DNA of 64,000 nt from JAPLHP01 sp963720375 (GTDB lineage Bacteria; Chloroflexota; Dehalococcoidia; UBA2247; RBG-13-53-26): assembly GCA_963720375.1 (NCBI GenBank), contig CAVRFM010000012.1, forward strand, positions 1 through 64,000, given 5' to 3'. This document shows positions 9,241-16,669 of this stretch, one piece after another. The notes under the pieces were generated by a model, which was not told where the DNA came from, did not search any database, and saw only the letters and a program-made list of their open reading frames with translations. The translations under genes and the position numbers were made by a program. The first letter of the stretch is position 1, and every line of letters starts with the position of its first letter.

Positions 9241-9343
9241 TATTCAGACCTCCTTGATTTGGTGTTTGTATATATCTTCCATGGAACTATTACTATAGCC
9301 CGGAGGGTGTTCTTGTGCCCACACCATTCAGGCGGCGGACTGT

Positions 9344-9805
9344 CTATGGCGTCCTTTTCAATGGCTCTCTATCCCACATCTCGAAGAAGAGGAGGGTCAT
9401 TTTGGCTTTCTTGATCTTCCACTCGCCCTTCTCCTTGACATAATCATCGTTATAGAAGCCCCCCAGCCGGAAGCCCTTCTTGGCTATGTCCAGATAATGA
9501 TAGACCCACAGCTCCCATTTTCCGGTGGCGGTGGTGGGGCCGGTTATCTGAATCTCGGGATGGTGGCTCTGATGGACGCCGATGTGCTCGCATAGCAGGG
9601 CCTTCATCTTCTGCTGCATCTCTTTTCTGCCCTTCATCTTTATGCCGGGCTCGTAATCTATTTCGCCCTCTTCTGCAAAGCAGTCAATCACGCCGTCCCA
9701 GTTCAGGCTGTCGAGGTGGCGGAAATACCGATATTTCAACTGCTTGATGGCCTCGATATCTTCCAGGGTCTTGATCCTTGCTTCCAGTTCTGTCAGGCTG
9801 GCCAT
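9344..9805 (-). CDS. NTF2/SnoaL-like fold protein
   Basis: 153 aa, single SnoaL-like (NTF2 superfamily) cone fold. DIEAIKQLKYRYFRHLDSLNWDGVIDCFAEEGEIDYEPG is the typical N-terminal signature; the middle has HQSHHPEIQITGPTTATGKWEL. BaiE-type steroid dehydratases and scytalone dehydratases belong to the same fold, but the exact activity is unknown. The frame is open further upstream, but I choose ATG at 9805 because GAGGAGG lies 8 nt before it and the family starts here. Confidence 0.8.
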   Translation of the reverse strand: MASLTELEARIKTLEDIEAIKQLKYRYFRHLDSLNWDGVIDCFAEEGEIDYEPGIKMKGRKEMQQKMKALLCEHIGVHQSHHPEIQITGPTTATGKWELWVYHYLDIAKKGFRLGGFYNDDYVKEKGEWKIKKAKMTLLFFEMWDREPLKRTP

Positions 9806-9869
9806 GGTATGGACCTCCTCTCTCCGATACTGCTTCTGCACGCCGCAATAACCGTGGTTTCGTCTTCTG

Positions 9870-9898
9870 AGTATACAAGCAGTCTCTGAGTGAGACAA
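9870..9898 (-). promoter_or_regulatory. Sigma70-type promoter for the NTF2-fold gene
   Basis: On the minus strand TTGTCT (9893-9898) and TATACT (9870-9875) are 17 bp apart, about 65 bp upstream of the NTF2-fold start codon. Confidence 0.65.
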
Positions 9899-9902
9899 GC
9901 CG

Positions 9903-9932
9903 TCAACTTTCGTCATTAATGACGAAAGTTGA
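9903..9932. promoter_or_regulatory. 30-bp perfect palindrome, probable operator
   Basis: Each 15-base arm is TCAACTTTCGTCATT or its complement, with no mismatch and no spacer. It sits immediately upstream of the -35 box of the minus-strand promoter and between two divergent genes, the expected site for a dimeric (for example TetR- or MarR-type) regulator. No adjacent regulator gene is present. Confidence 0.7.
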
Positions 9933-10058
9933 TATGATGTACCCGAGCAAGGACGAGTTTGAGACTGACCGGGAATTATTGAGGGGGCTGCGAATAGGAA
10001 AAGAGGAAGAGTCTATTGGCCAGATGGGATTGAAATAGAGAGCAGGATTCTCATCAAC

Positions 10059-11279
10059 ATGACCGGCATAGCAGCAGACAGATATACGGACTACATGTAC
10101 AACCTTGTCAAAAAGGTGATCGATGAGATCGGCCCAAGGCTGTCATGTGGTGAGGCGGAAAGGAAGCTGGGCCGCCTGCTGGTCAGGGAATGGACTCCGA
10201 TCTGTGACACGGTAGCTGTGGAATCTTTTGCCTGCAGCCCGCAAGGCTTTCTGGGCTTTCTGCCGTTATCCGTGCTGTTCTATTTCGTTGCGGTCATCCT
10301 CTACTGGTTTTACCCGCCGGCCTCCTTAGTGGTAGCTGCGATCAGCTTCAGCATGGTGTTTTTTGAGTTCATGAGATACCGCGAGTTTATCGACTTCCTT
10401 TTCCCACGCAAAAGAGGCCAGAACGTCGTGGGAATAATCCGGCCCCGTGGGGAGGCCGAACGGCGGGTGATCGTCAGCGGCCATCTGGACTCGGCATATG
10501 AGTTCCTTCTCTGGCGCTACCTGGGGACTGCTGCTGTCGTACTCATTGCGATTGCTCTTGCCGCGATCGTCTTCATTCTCGGCGGCAGCCTGGCGAAGAC
10601 GGTGGCCTATTTCACCGGTTCTGCGAATGCCACAGTTTACACGGGGATGGGGATAGCAGCCATCGGTCTTGCTCCCGTTGTCGGGCTGTTCCTCCTTTTC
10701 CATACAGGTAAGCCTGTTCCCGGCGCTATGGACGACATGGCCGGGGTGGCTGTCACTGCCGGTCTGGCCAGGTATCTGGATGAGGCGAAGCAGAGCGAAG
10801 GTTTCTTCCCTCAAAGAACCGAAGTGGTGCTGATCGGGATGTCCTCCGAAGAGGCGGGCCTGCGCGGCGCCAAGCGGTATGTGAAGAAGCATCTGAGTGA
10901 GTTGAAGGAGACTCCCACGTATGCGCTGCTCCTGGATGGCATATATGATGAGAAGTTTCTCACCGTGACCAACCGTGAGCTTTGCACCGGAGCAAAACAT
11001 GATCCTCAATTGGTCAGGATGGCTCAGGAGGCCGCTGCCAGCCACGGCTGGCCCATCAGAACCCGGTGGATTCCGCTGGGTGCCACCGATGCCTCTGCCT
11101 TTTCACTGAAGGGAATCCCTGCCATATGCCTGCATTGCCAGGATACTTCCAGGCTGGTGCCCAACTACCACACCCGTAACGATACTGTTGAGCACATCCG
11201 TCCGGAATCGCTCGCTGTCTCTCTTCAGATGGTGATCGATATCATCGAGCGGCTGGACAAAGGACAGGAGATATCCTGA
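10059..11279 (+). CDS. Membrane-anchored M28 family peptidase
   Basis: 406 aa zinc aminopeptidase-like protein. Metal-binding positions are visible: H141 and D143 in SGHLDS, D226 in AMDDMAG, E264/E265 in SSEEAG and H371 in NYHTRND. Two hydrophobic hairpins (about residues 70-105 and 150-215) interrupt the domain and anchor it in the membrane, unlike secreted M28 enzymes. The start has only a weak Shine-Dalgarno. The CoA-transferase remnant begins one base after its stop. Confidence 0.85.
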   Translation: MTGIAADRYTDYMYNLVKKVIDEIGPRLSCGEAERKLGRLLVREWTPICDTVAVESFACSPQGFLGFLPLSVLFYFVAVILYWFYPPASLVVAAISFSMVFFEFMRYREFIDFLFPRKRGQNVVGIIRPRGEAERRVIVSGHLDSAYEFLLWRYLGTAAVVLIAIALAAIVFILGGSLAKTVAYFTGSANATVYTGMGIAAIGLAPVVGLFLLFHTGKPVPGAMDDMAGVAVTAGLARYLDEAKQSEGFFPQRTEVVLIGMSSEEAGLRGAKRYVKKHLSELKETPTYALLLDGIYDEKFLTVTNRELCTGAKHDPQLVRMAQEAAASHGWPIRTRWIPLGATDASAFSLKGIPAICLHCQDTSRLVPNYHTRNDTVEHIRPESLAVSLQMVIDIIERLDKGQEIS

Positions 11280-11280
11280 G

Positions 11281-11430
11281 ATGGGGCGGGATCTGCCACG
11301 TGTAGAATCTTCTCTCAGTTGTTACAGTGTCCTTGATCTGACGGATGAGAAGGGCTTTCTCTGCGGCCGGATTCCGGGGTTGCCTGACGATGAGTTTGCG
11401 GGACTCATGGGGCAGGGGGTGTTTGACTGA
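11281..11430 (+). pseudogene. Internally deleted CaiB/BaiF CoA-transferase remnant
   Basis: A 49-codon frame. Residues 11-30 (SLSCYSVLDLTDEKGFLCGR) match the N-terminus of family III CoA-transferases, for example CRVIDLTDEKGLFCGK in the gene at 31884. Residues 33-49 (GLPDDEFAGLMGQGVFD) match the usual C-terminus (GLSxEExxxLxxxGVI). The roughly 350 residues between are missing in frame. AGGAG lies about 10 nt before ATG, so a microprotein could still be made, but a catalytic role is impossible. Confidence 0.65.
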
Positions 11431-11479
11431 AGGCGACGCAGTGCCCGGGCATAAATTGCGAGGTGCAAGGGCTGCAGCT

Positions 11480-11863
11480 TCAATACAGGGTGGGGCTGGG
11501 GGCCCTGTCACAGCGACTGCGTAACACCCGGCGGTGAGATGATGGAGGCAGCAACTCTTCCCGCCATCCCTCTCGAATCCCCTCAAACTCCTTGATGATC
11601 GTCTTCATCTCATCCGTGGTGAGGTCGCTGTAGTTTGCCTTGCAGTGGTTGTCCCACCACTCACGGCATTGCAGCTGTGCAGGGCACCCTTCATGGGTGG
11701 TGGCATTCAAGAAGCAACACCGGTCAAGGTACTTGCCGAGGCTCTCAAAGGTCTTCCCCAGCAGAGTCTCGTAACGCCAATTCTTCCTCAAGCGTACTTT
11801 TTTCAGCGGCAGATCAGTGCCATCTTCAGGTGGCGCTGATTTGTTGTACGTCTGATTTAGCAT
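11480..11863 (-). CDS. Unknown Cys-rich protein under riboswitch control
   Basis: 127 aa, not recognised. No signal peptide or membrane helix. The centre holds a Cys cluster, CCFLNATTHEGCPAQLQCREWWDNHC, spaced like a metal or disulfide site. The C-terminal 20 residues are Arg/Pro-rich. GGAGG lies about 9 nt before the ATG. It is the first gene downstream of the cyclic-di-GMP-I riboswitch and terminator on the same strand, so its expression should respond to the dinucleotide messenger. Confidence 0.6.
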   Translation of the reverse strand: MLNQTYNKSAPPEDGTDLPLKKVRLRKNWRYETLLGKTFESLGKYLDRCCFLNATTHEGCPAQLQCREWWDNHCKANYSDLTTDEMKTIIKEFEGIREGWREELLPPSSHRRVLRSRCDRAPSPTLY

Positions 11864-11917
11864 AACCAGTATCCTCCGGATTCAATATTCATAGGTGTGA
11901 GCGTCAACCCCCCAAAC

Positions 11918-11955
11918 AAAAAATGGCTCCTTGGCTGAGCAACGCCAAAGAGCCA
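11918..11955 (-). terminator. Riboswitch-linked intrinsic terminator
   Basis: On the minus strand TGGCTCTTTGGC pairs with GCCAAGGAGCCA (12-base arms, one T-G pair) around an 8-nt loop and runs into TTTTTT. It lies between the riboswitch aptamer and the coding region, the expression platform position. Confidence 0.88.
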
Positions 11956-11959
11956 CACT

Positions 11960-12052
11960 GACCGCTAGTTCTATTTAAGCGGCAGCTCAACTATCCCATT
12001 TGGACTTGTGGCTTTGCGTCCCTGCATTACTGCAGGTTTGCCCTTTTCGCTT
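11960..12052 (-). ncRNA. Cyclic-di-GMP-I (GEMM-I) riboswitch
   Basis: The minus strand carries the hallmark GGGCAAACC, a CCTGCA-GTAA-TGCAGG stem with GNRA tetraloop, GGGACGCAAAGCC, and later GATAG and GCTGCCG, all in the GEMM-I order. P1 can form from AAGCG and CGCTT. The 3' strand of P1 can alternatively pair in CCGCT...AGCGG, which suggests ligand-dependent switching ahead of the terminator at 11918-11955. Whether it prefers c-di-GMP or 3',3'-cGAMP I cannot decide by eye. Confidence 0.9.
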
Positions 12053-12130
12053 TAATTACGAGGAATTGTATCACAAATCAGATCTTCTGTCAAATTGTCC
12101 TGCTTGATGATCCGGGACGCAGGGCTTGCC

Positions 12131-12361
12131 CTAGCGTTTTCTACTCTTCCGTGGGCGACGGCGGGCCTTACCTCTCAGGGATTTCCCCGCCTTTCCGACA
12201 GCCTTGGCGGTCTTCACTGCTCCTGTGGTTGTATTGAAAATTGACAAGACTGTCCCTACTCCCGGGACAAGCCCCAAGGCTGACGTTATTGTGCCTGTGG
12301 CCTCTTTCCTGACCTTAGAGAGGCTTCTGGTCAGAGAGCCCCTTCTTCTCCTCTTTCCCAT
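12131..12361 (-). CDS. Small very basic protein, unknown
   Basis: 76 aa. Both ends are Arg/Lys-rich (GKRRRRGSLTRSLSKVRKEA and GKARRRPRKSRKR), flanking a hydrophobic Gly/Val/Thr centre (ALGLVPGVGTVLSIFNTT). It may bind nucleic acid or membranes. The Shine-Dalgarno is poor. It lies just upstream of the riboswitch on the same strand. Confidence 0.4.
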   Translation of the reverse strand: MGKRRRRGSLTRSLSKVRKEATGTITSALGLVPGVGTVLSIFNTTTGAVKTAKAVGKAGKSLRGKARRRPRKSRKR

Positions 12362-12521
12362 AACTGCTTCTCAAGTTGCCGGTTCGGCTGTTCTTTGTTG
12401 TACAGGCGACATTATAGCACTCCGGAGTGCACCGGTTGCGGCTTGCCTGGGATACAGGAGCACCTGATTCCGGGGGCAGCGCATCTTTTCAGGGGCACGA
12501 TGTTCTGAGGCAAATAGGGTA

Positions 12522-12550
12522 TTGACATTTTGGCAAAAACATGTTATTAA
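12522..12550 (+). promoter_or_regulatory. Sigma70-type promoter
   Basis: TTGACA at 12522-12527 and TATTAA at 12545-12550 with 17-bp spacing, about 55 bp upstream of the small gene at 12607. Confidence 0.6.
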
Positions 12551-12606
12551 TATCGACTAGGATTAAATCATATATATAAATACCCAAAGCATTGAATGGG
12601 GGGAGT

Positions 12607-12828
12607 ATGCCTTGGTATGCGGCCATTGCTACACATGATAATGTCCTCGCCAGAGAAGCGGAGGTGGTGTACTGCCAGGCTGATGACCGGGAAGCCGGCG
12701 AAGCATTCCTGAGGCAAGGATATCCACCCAGCGCCACAGTCAACATCATTGCTGAGTTTCAAACCATGGAAGAAGCGCTGACTTACGGTCATTCCATACC
12801 ACAACTTGGCCCAAGCAAGTTGACTTGA
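12607..12828 (+). CDS. Small hypothetical protein
   Basis: 73 aa beginning MPWYAAIATHDNVLAREAEVVYCQADDREAGEAFLRQGYPP. No signal peptide, helix or known motif. ATG at 12607 follows GGGGGGAG closely; an in-frame ATG at 12592 is the alternative. A good promoter precedes it. Confidence 0.5.
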   Translation: MPWYAAIATHDNVLAREAEVVYCQADDREAGEAFLRQGYPPSATVNIIAEFQTMEEALTYGHSIPQLGPSKLT

Positions 12829-12893
12829 GGTTCCACCGCTTCTCTGCAGTGCCCTTCATCACGGCAGTCAAGTATAGTGAGGTTGGATTTACT

Positions 12894-13184
12894 ATGAGAA
12901 ACCGAAAAGCAGATGACGGAAAAGAGCAGAGCACGAGCCCCGAATGCCGCCACTATTGGGTGATTGAGAACGCTGTGGGTCCGGTCAGCAAAGGCATCTG
13001 CAAGTTCTGCAGTGCGCAGAAGGAATTCAGCAACTATATCTCAGACATGGAAGCACAGAGTATCGTGCTGTTCGATAGGCCCCTGAAGGCGGCCACGGGG
13101 CTTGTGTCACCAGAGCATCCGGATGTCGTGCCGGTCCGAGTTCGTCCTACTGAGAGGAAGTCAGGTGGTGTCAGGTACAGGTGA
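12894..13184 (+). CDS. Small zinc-binding-type protein
   Basis: 96 aa. The pattern CRHYWVIENAVGPVSKGICKFCSAQKEFSNYI has C, H, C, C in a compact zinc-finger-like arrangement that I have seen in small Chloroflexi proteins (C.HyWvie...G..S.G.Ck.C). The rest is polar. I choose the ATG at 12894 (preceded by a GAGG 12 nt away) rather than the TTG at 12825, which overlaps the previous stop. Function unknown. Confidence 0.6.
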   Translation: MRNRKADDGKEQSTSPECRHYWVIENAVGPVSKGICKFCSAQKEFSNYISDMEAQSIVLFDRPLKAATGLVSPEHPDVVPVRVRPTERKSGGVRYR

Positions 13185-13441
13185 TGTACTGACCAACCCA
13201 GGCGGAGTATCTCCTTCTTGACTCAGCTCCCGCACCGGGGCGACTCCACAGTCCGGACAAACCTCCACCCGATCCTGGAATCCGTTATGACGTTTTAGCC
13301 GGTATGGCATCATTTCCCATATCGATTGCAGTCCCCTGCCGGAATAATAAGCACGCGGCAAACTCAGCATTTATCCTGACATGACAAAAGTCGTTTGCTT
13401 TCTATCATCAATTGGATACAATTTACCCTAGAGATCTGCAG

Positions 13442-14017
13442 ATGAATGGAATCGCAGCGAATAGCAAGACGGCGCTTTCTGGTTTATGGGATCAACTGCC
13501 AACGGCTCCTTTCGTGGCTCTTTTGGTGCTGGAAGTGGATCAGATCAGCAAACTATGGATCAGAGAGAGCCTAGTCTTGGGAGAGTCGGTACCCCACGAA
13601 GGGGCCCTGCGCATAACGCGTATAGCCAATAGCGGTGTTATCTTTGGGGCTCCTGCTCCTTTGGCCGTTTCTGTGGTTTTGCCCCTTCTGGTGATAGCCA
13701 TGTGCCTCTTCCTATACCGGCGATACGTGCTGTCCAACAGTATGCTACTGAACGTGGCAACGGGGCTATTCATTGGCGGCAGCCTGGGTAATCTGGTAGA
13801 ACGAATTGCCTTTGGTCAAGTCACTGACTTTATCGAGGTGATTTCGTCGGGTGGCCTGGTCAGGACAACCTTCAATGTGGCTGACCTGTGCATCATTCTG
13901 GGCATTATCCTCCTGGAAATCTTCTTCATCAGGCTGCTTCTGAAGAAGGTCCCAAGGCATGGCCATCGGATCCCATATCTCTTGAAGATACGGCGTGGTC
14001 CGAAAGATAGAACCTGA
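13442..14017 (+). CDS. lspA: Lipoprotein signal peptidase (signal peptidase II)
   Basis: 191 aa membrane aspartyl protease that removes lipoprotein signal peptides. Conserved boxes are present: DQISKLWI (normally DQxxK), NSGVIFG, GNLVERIAFGQVTDFIEV with catalytic D129, and FNVADLCIILG with catalytic D148. The 19-residue spacing of the two Asp fits the family. Four hydrophobic segments are visible. The first ATG at 13442 is preferred over the TTG at 13412. A lipoprotein substrate is encoded at 50531. Confidence 0.9.
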   Translation: MNGIAANSKTALSGLWDQLPTAPFVALLVLEVDQISKLWIRESLVLGESVPHEGALRITRIANSGVIFGAPAPLAVSVVLPLLVIAMCLFLYRRYVLSNSMLLNVATGLFIGGSLGNLVERIAFGQVTDFIEVISSGGLVRTTFNVADLCIILGIILLEIFFIRLLLKKVPRHGHRIPYLLKIRRGPKDRT

Positions 14018-14252
14018 TCCCCTGCTTTGATCTTCTGCCATTTCCCCCCGTGTGTTCACCTGCCCGGTAAAACAGCAACACAAGGATCAACCCATGTAAG
14101 AAAAAAACTCCCCTCCATCTTTTGCAGATCGGTTTTTCCAGCTCAGAAGGGGGGACTTCGCAGCTTATGTTGACAAGATTATGCGGGTATGATAGTACAT
14201 ATGCGGGTAAGTCTTCATGCTCAACTGAATGATGCAAGAGGAGGAAGAATAA

Positions 14253-14699
14253 ATGGCAGTAAAGAAGGCAGCTGCAACGAAGGTATCCAAGGCGCTCTTA
14301 GAAAAGCTCAATCAGGCAATTGCCAGAGAACTCCAGGTAGCAGTCCAGTACATGTGGCAACACGTCCAGTGGAGCGGAGTCAGAGGATTTGCGGTTCAAG
14401 ATGAGCTGAGGTCGATCGCCATAGCTGAGATGAAACACGCAGAAGCTATTGCAGAAAGGCTGTTCTACCTCGGCGGGATACCGACTACGAAGCCGGCACC
14501 AATCTTCGTTGGTACTACCCTCAAGGGGATGATAGAAGCGGATGTTAAGGCTGAGGAGGAGGCAATAAGCCTCTACAAACAGATTGTGGACATGTCCCGA
14601 AAAGAAAAGGATGAAACAACCAACCGGCTTTTCCGCGAGATACTACAACAAGAAGAAGACCATCACGATACTTTCACCACTCTGCTTGAAGACCTGTAG
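14253..14699 (+). CDS. Ferritin-like/bacterioferritin-type protein
   Basis: 148 aa four-helix bundle with di-iron ligands in ferritin spacing: E26 in ARELQVAVQY, E59 and H62 in IAEMKHAE, E101-E103 in KAEEEA, and E134/E135 with H137/H138 in LQQEEDHHDT. It probably stores or oxidises iron. The first 12 residues form a Lys/Ala-rich extension. AGGAGG lies 8 nt before ATG. A strong terminator follows 25 bp after the stop, so it is a single-gene unit. Confidence 0.85.
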   Translation: MAVKKAAATKVSKALLEKLNQAIARELQVAVQYMWQHVQWSGVRGFAVQDELRSIAIAEMKHAEAIAERLFYLGGIPTTKPAPIFVGTTLKGMIEADVKAEEEAISLYKQIVDMSRKEKDETTNRLFREILQQEEDHHDTFTTLLEDL

Positions 14700-14724
14700 T
14701 AGTCACAGCGAAGAAAATGCGGCG

Positions 14725-14757
14725 AAAGAGGGTGGACAGCTCTGCCCACCCTCTTTT
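14725..14757 (+). terminator. Intrinsic terminator after the ferritin-like gene
   Basis: AAAGAGGGTGG pairs perfectly with CCACCCTCTTT around a 10-nt loop, followed by T-rich sequence. The GGGTGG/CCACCC core recurs in four other terminators of the window. Confidence 0.85.
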
Positions 14758-15017
14758 GGCTAGGTCTCTTTTTCTCAAAAACCGTATCGTTGCAGGTCCG
14801 ACCATAAGGCACCAGTTGTTAACCGATCTGCATCAACTGCCCGAGAAACTTCAGGTTTCCCTTGCAGGGAGGATACCCGGTTTTCACATCCAGGAGTGAA
14901 AAGAGAAGAAAAGCCGGAGCCCGATATCGCACCCGGACTGGCCTGCGGGAGGCGGGTCATATATGATAGTTGGTGGTGTTGGGATTGCCCTGTGGTCAAG
15001 GAAAGGAGGGCTCAGGT

Positions 15018-15764
15018 ATGGACATGGTAGTCAAGGACAAATTCAGGCTCCTATGGCAAAAGTACTTCAACAACGCAGAACTCCCCATTACTCTCTACTA
15101 CACCAGTGAGGACGGACATGCCGAGAGGGCCAGACCTGGATCAGTGCCGAGGTGCCTGATCGCGGCGCTTTCCGGTGTCAGACAAGGGAGAGCCATCTCT
15201 TTTGCTGCGGACTCCATCGGCTGCCCCGGAGGAAAAAGGTACGCCGGCTTTGCCCAGGAAGTCGCGCCCAACTTCGAGTACTTCCTCTCCTGCGGTATTC
15301 CCGGCAAACTCAAAGGGGAACGGTACAAGAAATCCCCGGAGCTTGTGAAGCAGGCAATGAAGTATGCGCCGGACTTTACAGCACCAGCCCGTTTCGTCGT
15401 CTTCAAGAGATGGGATATGCTTGAGGAATCAGACAATCCGGAGGTTGTGGTATTCTTTGCCCGGCCTGATGTTCTCTCGGGTCTTTTCACACTGGCGAAT
15501 TTCGACGAAGCTGAGCCGAATGGGGTGTTCTCACCGTTTGGTGCCGGTTGTTCCTCCGTCATCCAGTACCCATATATCGAAGGAAGGTCTGCGCGTCCCA
15601 GGGCAGTCATCGGGCTGTTCGACGTATCAGCACGGCCATCTGTGCCCGGGGATGTCCTCACATTCTCGGTGCCCATGAGCAAGTTCACCGGGATGATTCA
15701 GAATGTGGAGGAGAGTTTCCTCATCACGGATTCATGGCGCAAGGTACAGGAGAGAATTCAATAG
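15018..15764 (+). CDS. DUF169 family protein, full-length copy
   Basis: 248 aa DUF169 protein. Characteristic features are PRCLIAALSGVRQGR near residue 43, the Cys-Gly motif GCPGGKRYAGF near 71, YFLSCGIPGK near 92, FKRWDMLEESDNPEVVVFF near 130, FGAGCSSVIQYPY near 175 and GLFDVSARPSVPGD near 205. Its biochemical role is unknown. ATG at 15018 follows AAAGGAGGG. Its stop lies 8 bp from the stop of the convergent MerB-like gene. A diverged, N-truncated copy lies at 16670. Confidence 0.85.
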   Translation: MDMVVKDKFRLLWQKYFNNAELPITLYYTSEDGHAERARPGSVPRCLIAALSGVRQGRAISFAADSIGCPGGKRYAGFAQEVAPNFEYFLSCGIPGKLKGERYKKSPELVKQAMKYAPDFTAPARFVVFKRWDMLEESDNPEVVVFFARPDVLSGLFTLANFDEAEPNGVFSPFGAGCSSVIQYPYIEGRSARPRAVIGLFDVSARPSVPGDVLTFSVPMSKFTGMIQNVEESFLITDSWRKVQERIQ

Positions 15765-15772
15765 ACTCTGCT

Positions 15773-16525
15773 TCAACTGTGCGGTGGGAACGCAAAAAGC
15801 GCTCCCTGTAGAATCGGGGTAACGTATGCGCCTTGCGGCATGGTCATGTATGTACCGCGTACTCCCCCTACCTGACGGCGATGTTGCCTGGCGTGTTCTT
15901 CTGACCAGAAGAAGACAGACTTCCGTCAGAACCCGTCAATAATGCTTGGAGCACCCGGCTGGACCACCACAAGCGGCGCGAAGAACATTGGCCTGGCATC
16001 CGTCTCCACTACCCGATATTGCAGCTCACTGTCTATTTCGATATGCAGTGGTTGATGACAGTGCGCACATTCGGTGGTGACAAGCCCCGACACATGCTCT
16101 CCGCGTAATCGCCCTTGCACGAAGGGCACCGCTACCGCGTCAACGGCTCAGGCAGCGTATATCTGTTCACCGGTACTGAGCGCCACATGATGTGGAGTCG
16201 TGTCAACGGTCACGGGATATGCCCAGGTAACTGCCCCCTGTTCATTCCGGAATAGGAAAGTCATATGCTTCTCCAGGTTGTCCAGAATGGCTTTCACTTG
16301 AGCAACAGGCAAGTTCAAATTCTGCGCTATGAACTCCGGCGACAGCGGCTTCCCCACACGGGGAAGCTCTCTAACCACGAAGTTCCGAATCAGGTGGTGT
16401 TCTGCCGACATAAAACCGAGGCCAGCATCCAGATGCCGCGCATTCCTGGATACCTGCATCTGCCAGAGCGGACGGGGGACCGGCAACACACAGCGCAAAA
16501 GCCCCAACAACAGGTTGTTGTTCAT
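15773..16525 (-). CDS. MerB-like (organomercurial lyase family) protein with two in-frame TGA codons, probable selenoprotein, copy 1
   Basis: Read through two TGA codons this is a 250-residue protein. Residues 58-70 (GKPLSPEFIAQNL) begin the MerB-type winged helix; AYPVTVDTTPHHVALSTGEQIYAA leads to TGA at codon 126 (16148-16150), followed by A-V-D. This matches MerB Cys96-x-x-Asp99. The second TGA, codon 200 (15926-15928), is followed by RKSVFFWSEEHAR and matches the MerB Cys159 region. Both TGAs have SECIS-like hairpins. Without decoding, the frame splits at family-conserved blocks. AAGGAG lies 7 nt before ATG. The final stop is 8 bp from the convergent DUF169 gene. A true mercury substrate is inferred only from family. 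Confidence 0.8.
15893..15916 (-). promoter_or_regulatory. Candidate bacterial SECIS for TGA codon 200
   Basis: Starting 10 nt after the TGA, TTCTTCT pairs with AGAAGAA (7 bp) around a GGTC loop at nt 20-23, with two further outer pairs after a C-C mismatch. E. coli fdhF has a GGUC apical loop at almost the same distance. Confidence 0.7.
16111..16127 (-). promoter_or_regulatory. Candidate bacterial SECIS for TGA codon 126
   Basis: GCCCTT pairs with AAGGGC around the loop CGTGC, at nt 21-37 after the TGA. An outer GCG/CGC and TA/TA helix (nt 10-15 with 41-45) extends it. The loop contains the required G. Confidence 0.65.
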
Positions 16526-16646
16526 CGTAATCTCCTTAAGTCAGGTTGATTGCTGACATATCCGCGATCATTGTACCACCTCCGGGGTCGGGTCTATTGC
16601 TGTAGAGTACCGAGACCGCCAGATGACTATGACTTGCATCACTAAT

Positions 16647-16669
16647 AAAAAGGGGGGGGGGGAAAAGCG
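16647..16669. other. Duplication junction with G12 run
   Basis: The two duplication units are joined by a short non-repeated stretch of about 23 bp consisting of AAAA, a run of about eleven or twelve G, then AAAAGC. A homopolymer this long is also a place where an assembly could be unreliable. Confidence 0.7.

Larger units (their letters stand above)
15078..16646. repeat. Tandem duplication, unit 1
   Basis: This block, from codon 21 of the DUF169 gene through the convergent MerB-like gene and its promoter region, is repeated at 16670-18239 with an offset of 1592-1593 bp. The copies differ by scattered substitutions, many of them silent. Confidence 0.92.

Noticed and set aside
9934..10038. 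34-codon frame (MMYPSKDEFETDRELLRG...) resembling a TrpE-like start
   Set aside because: Only the first eight residues fit, no Shine-Dalgarno, and it lies in the palindrome-promoter region.
13161..13370. 69-codon minus-strand frame with CPDC
   Set aside because: Overlaps the end of the convergent small zinc-binding gene by 24 bp, has only one CxxC, no ribosome site; coding cannot be supported.
15926..16150. Genome-wide TGA reassignment (for example to Trp or Gly) as reason for the in-frame TGAs
   Set aside because: Many genes in the window, such as the M28 peptidase and the CoA-transferase remnant, stop properly at TGA, and the TGAs here replace Cys columns.
15926..16525. MerB-like locus as an ordinary nonsense pseudogene
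   Set aside because: Two diverged copies keep both TGAs at catalytic columns and an intact frame after each; the frame ends right before the neighbouring gene.
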